A DNA stretch of 64,000 nt from Dioscorea cayenensis subsp. rotundata. Its lineage: Eukaryota > Streptophyta > Magnoliopsida > Dioscoreales > Dioscoreaceae. The DNA is taken from positions 28,220,420 to 28,284,419 of the forward strand of contig NC_052477.1 in the NCBI RefSeq assembly GCF_009730915.1, in the 5' to 3' direction. The number at the start of each line of letters is the position of its first letter. Positions within the stretch are counted from its first letter, which is position 1. Positions 60,231 through 64,000 of the stretch are shown here, in pieces. The notes beneath the pieces were generated by a model. It made no database searches. It worked only from the letters and a program-made list of their open reading frames with translations, and was not told where the DNA came from. A program made the translations under genes and the position numbers.

Positions 60231-61310
60231 AAAATATATTGTCATATATATATATATATATATAATTTCTTTTCTAAGAGGGGTATGTTTGTCATTTTAC
60301 ATATTATAATTATGAGCGACTCATTTTATATAACGTAGACAAATGCTAAGAAATGATATTTAAAAAAAAAGGAATGACATGTATTGGATGGAGAAAGTAA
60401 AATTATTCATTATTAGGTAGTCCTAATATATAAATTTAATATAAATTTTTAAAATTTTTTAATAAGCCCACCAAAGCAAAATTGACCACCACCCTCACCA
60501 TTACAATGCATGAAAGCATTGTTTAATTCTTGGAAACCTTCATGAGTCTATTGAGAATTGAATAGAAGAATCCTCCAACTAAAAGACAACCTGGATGATG
60601 TGCAAAAGAGACAAGCATCATTAAGAATAGGAATTAGGCTTAATTATTATTAATTAGAATTAGATTCTTCCAAGTTGCCGAAGCCACATAGAAGTATGAC
60701 TAAAAGATAATGCATAATTAAGGAAGATGAACTTTAATTTTTTTTTTTCTTTGAAATTTCGGTTTGAAGATTATTTTTTTTTTAAACCATGATGCCAAAT
60801 CTAATATAATATTTGACAATTTTCAGGCTATTATATAAATTAAAAACTTAAGAAAATTGTATGGGATGAAATTGAGGATTATATTAGTTTAAGAATTTTT
60901 TTTTTTGAATAATAGACGACAAACGTCCTTTTTTATATGAATATAAACAGTACCAAACAGTGCTGAAATCCGGATATACAGTGTATATATAGTATGAGAA
61001 TAATATAAAAATCCCAGGATAAACAGATGTATTATGTGATGGTAATATTATTCATATATTTTCATAAGAATCACATTTACTCATATATTTTAAAAAGTAT
61101 AAATTTTTTTGTTTGTTTATATGCCATTGTGTCAAAAATCAATTTACAATTTTGATTAAGATGTGAATTTTTTTTTAAAGTAAAAGTACCTAGAGATCCT
61201 TGCAAGTTGCAAAAAAGATTTGTAAGTTCCAATACTATTTAAATGACCATTAATCCTTTAGGTTTTAAGAAAACTATGGCATCAATCATTCATTTTTGTA
61301 AAGTTACTAT

Positions 61311-61553
61311 TTTATCCCTATCATTTTTGGAAGAGGAGCGGAGCGAATCCACTAGAGACCCAGGGACATGCACAAGCCTCGGTGGAACAAATGGGAACGG
61401 GGCCGTGCAACCACCCGTACACAACCACTATTTATGATACCCAGAAATGTGCCCTCAGCCGAAAATCGAACTCTCACCACTCGATGAGAAACTCTATCAG
61501 TGATCCATGTACCAATAGACCCTAAAGTCGTTGGCTTTATCCCTATCATTTTT
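61311..61553 (-). mobile_element. tRNA-derived SINE with 18-bp target duplication
   Basis: The element (61329-61535, 207 bp) is flanked by identical TTTATCCCTATCATTTTT repeats (61311-61328 and 61536-61553). On the minus strand it starts GCCAACGACTTTAGGGTC and has box-B-like GAGTTCGATTTT (about 61466-61477), preceded by GAGTGGTGA, as in tRNA-derived plant SINEs. It resembles the Au family in layout; family naming is inference. The 3' end lies against the A-rich target on the left. Confidence 0.88.
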
Positions 61554-62072
61554 AAAATTATATCTCCTTTAACTCCCAGAGATATGTAAGGCATTTGACT
61601 TTTCCAAACTCTTATTGGTCTATGTAACTTTCCCAAGGACATGAGCCCGTTTCTCTTATTTATTTATTTAATGAAAGAATGAGGGAATTTTTATAAAATT
61701 CTTTTAATTGATTTTTGGTTGAGAAATTATGTAAACAAATGAGAATGATTTGTAAAGAACTTGCCACTCTGCAGGGACATGCAAATTAAAAAAATCTTAT
61801 TAGTTTTATCAAATGTTTGTTTAGTGTCTTATTTAAGTATGATTAGACAGAAGAACCACCATGAATTAATGGTTAAGTGGAAATTGTATCATATGGTATA
61901 TGATGTAATATCAATAACTTAATTAATTAACTATGACGTTGAAGATATAATATTGTATTGTACTTTGAATTGTACGAAGTCAATATGTTTACTTGTAATT
62001 ACCTAAGCAAGTTCATTAGGCAAAACATACACTCAAACTCCTTTAGGTTCAAAGACTTAAATTAATCTTAAT

Positions 62073-62347
62073 TACTCCCTTTGTTTTTTATCTGTTGTGA
62101 TTAACCGAATCTCATATACAAATAAACTTAATTATTTTACAAAAATTTATAACAAATTAGTTATATTTCCAAAATTACCCTTAATTTATATATTTACATT
62201 TTTCTCTTATATTTAATTCAAAGAAGAGAGTTGAATAAAGTGATAAGGGTAATTTTGAAAAATAATAATAAATGCTTTTTGATGTTAAAAAATAATAGAT
62301 AAAAAAGAATATGGATTTGTGACAAATAAAATGGAATAGAGGAAGTA
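62073..62347. mobile_element. Stowaway-like MITE, second copy
   Basis: 275 bp from TACTCCCTTTG to GGAAGTA. The right end complement TACTTCCTCTATTCCATTTT is related to the left end of the element at 40215. TA ends fit Stowaway. Both carry ATCTGTTGTGATTAACCGAA / TTCGGTTAACCACGATAGAT in inverted positions. Confidence 0.75.
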
Positions 62348-64000
62348 TTTATTTTGAAAAATTAAACCAATGGTATGCCATAATTAAGATATTTCGTTAA
62401 AAGCTAAATGCATGATTTTTTTTTTAGTAGCATGTACATTTATACACACACTTAAGTCAACTAATGAGTTAACCTAGTTAAATTAGTTTGGCTTAGAATA
62501 ATTTAATTTAATGCAATCAGTTCATTTAAAGTTTTACAAAAGGTCATCGTGCATAAATATCAAGTGTTAATTAGTCCAATTAATCGATTTATTAAGTAAT
62601 TTTTTATACTTGAAAAATGAATATTATGAATTATAAGTATTAACAAAAGCTATTGCATATGATGTATTTCATGTATTACATAATTTTAGTTTTAAAATAA
62701 GATAAGATTTATTTCTACTAAATTTATTTTGATGAGTTCATTAAGTTTAATTTGTAAAAGTGTACCCTTCCATGTTTAATATCTTCATTTATTATGGTCT
62801 ATTAACCTTTTTGAAAAATAATACATGAAATAATAAAAACAAATTAAAGAATCACTTGTTCTCAAAAAGTGTGTCAACTTTCAACCATCACTTTGGAGTC
62901 ATAAGTAGAAATGATAATTTTGTCAAACAATAGCCTTAAAGCCAATACAAATTGGCCCTTTTACTTTATGAGGTACCATGCATTCTTTACCTTTATTCCT
63001 CATCTAATTATGTTCATCTGCCACCTAATTATCACCCAAGATCCAACCCATTAAAAAAAATATTTAAATATATATATATAAAAACAAGCATGCATTGTTA
63101 TTCTTTCATGATGAATGATGAATTATGGGATATATATATACATCTACACTATCATTATGATAGTCGAATAATTAAGACATTTAATTTCATACAAGATGTT
63201 GAGTGTTCATCTCTCACCCAATACATAATTGAAAGTATAAATACAATATATGTACCAATTTGTCCACTTATAAAAACCATATATATATATATATAATACT
63301 CACTCTGAATAAGTTGTCAATCTCTAAAACACTCTTCATTCATTATATATGATCTAATATATATATATATATCCTTCCTTGAAGCATAATCTTATGAATT
63401 ACTCAATGTTATAGGTTGGTGAGAATATTCATGAGCAAAGATAGACCATCTTTTTTATAAGTTATTAACACCATAATTAAGGTTTTGTTGCTTGCTTTAA
63501 GTTAGTGATTAATTATTTCATGATTTCATCATGCTAGAAACAAATACAAGCACACTTTTCTTGATGGTGAATATAAAGTTGTTTAAGTTTTTGTGCTTGG
63601 TTCTTAGTCCATTGATCAACCTAATTTATATATATGCTACAAGATTAGTTTAATCTGTTTGGTAATTTAAAATTTAAATTAAGTTTCATAATTTGGATTA
63701 AATTAATGTTTTCATCCTTAATCTTTCCTCTTATTTCTCACTATAACTTACTCTTTTTTAAAATTGATTTATTTATTTATTTGTCGCTTTGCCTGTGATA
63801 AAATTTGTACGTTTGAAAAATAAAATGTAATATTGAGTTATTTTTTAATTCTCATTGTATTTTATATTGAAACCTAATTTTTTTTTCTTACTTGTTTGGT
63901 AGTTCCCCATCCAAAAAGATCCTTTTTTCCTTTTCGTTCTATTATTTTATTATCTCTAATATAATTATTTTAAATTTATAAAAACTATTTTAGCCTTTAA

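Larger units (their letters stand above)
59946..64000. other. Gene-free AT-rich region at the right edge
   Basis: No coding homology on either strand. Apart from the SINE and two MITEs listed separately it contains (TA)n runs (60247-60263, 63069-63080, 63279-63294, 63359-63371) and long A/T tracts. The last 1.5 kb shows nothing further. Confidence 0.55.

Overview
This is nuclear DNA of a flowering plant. Genes have introns with GT..AG borders, intergenic DNA is AT-rich and full of plant transposon families (MULE, Copia, LINE, SINE, TRIM, MITEs), and the gene set is plant-specific: an NLR immune receptor, a reticulon-like RTNLB, the chloroplast proteins LCAA/Ycf54 and SUFC, and the mitochondrial ATP synthase epsilon subunit. 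Monocot versus dicot cannot be settled from this window. There are two runs of exactly 1000 N (20216-21215 and 33001-34000). Single-base length errors in homopolymers interrupt two otherwise normal genes, which points to an imperfectly polished long-read scaffold.

Layout. 1-4.5 kb: the end of a MULE carrying both a ULP1-like protease tail and a Mutator transposase, joined to a duplicated segment (copy A) that is interrupted by LTR-type sequence. 4.5-12.3 kb: a duplicated block that also occurs at 39.5-41.8 kb. The left copy carries an extra 5 kb with an intact CC-NB-ARC-LRR gene between two MITE-like elements, plus a LINE-tail insertion and an 873-bp Tourist-like insertion. 12.2-13.6 kb: copy B of the segment, continuing into an unprocessed, broken exon of the proteasome ATPase gene RPT3. 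14.25-20.2 kb: a decayed Copia retrotransposon on the minus strand, running into the first gap. 21.3-22.7 kb: a decayed LINE. 23.7-24.5 kb: a Pack-MULE-like element with 78-bp terminal inverted repeats and a captured CCCH zinc-finger gene fragment.

25.2-37.6 kb is a gene-rich stretch: RTNLB (+), LCAA/YCF54 (-), a calmodulin-like gene (-), and the 3' half of the main RPT3 copy (+), whose 5' half falls in the second gap. A 334-bp TRIM with a perfect 5-bp target duplication lies in an RPT3 intron. 38-44 kb is repeats: a foldback element, the second copy of the duplicated block, a promoter-like stretch with three G-boxes and no gene, and a decayed plastid trnR-ACG fragment. 44.3-47.9 kb holds a basic Ser/Pro-rich (BPP-type) gene. 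50.4-58.4 kb holds a head-to-head pair, SUFC (-) and ATP synthase epsilon (+), sharing a 261-bp promoter built of hairpin-forming repeats; a decayed copy of that promoter and of SUFC exon 1 lies 4 kb further on. The last 4 kb is gene-free and contains a textbook SINE with an 18-bp target duplication and several MITEs.

The genes do not form one pathway. Housekeeping functions (proteasome, Fe-S assembly, chlorophyll synthesis, ATP synthase, ER shaping) sit among mobile DNA. The most unusual structure is the NLR cassette, for which the same window contains a matching empty site.
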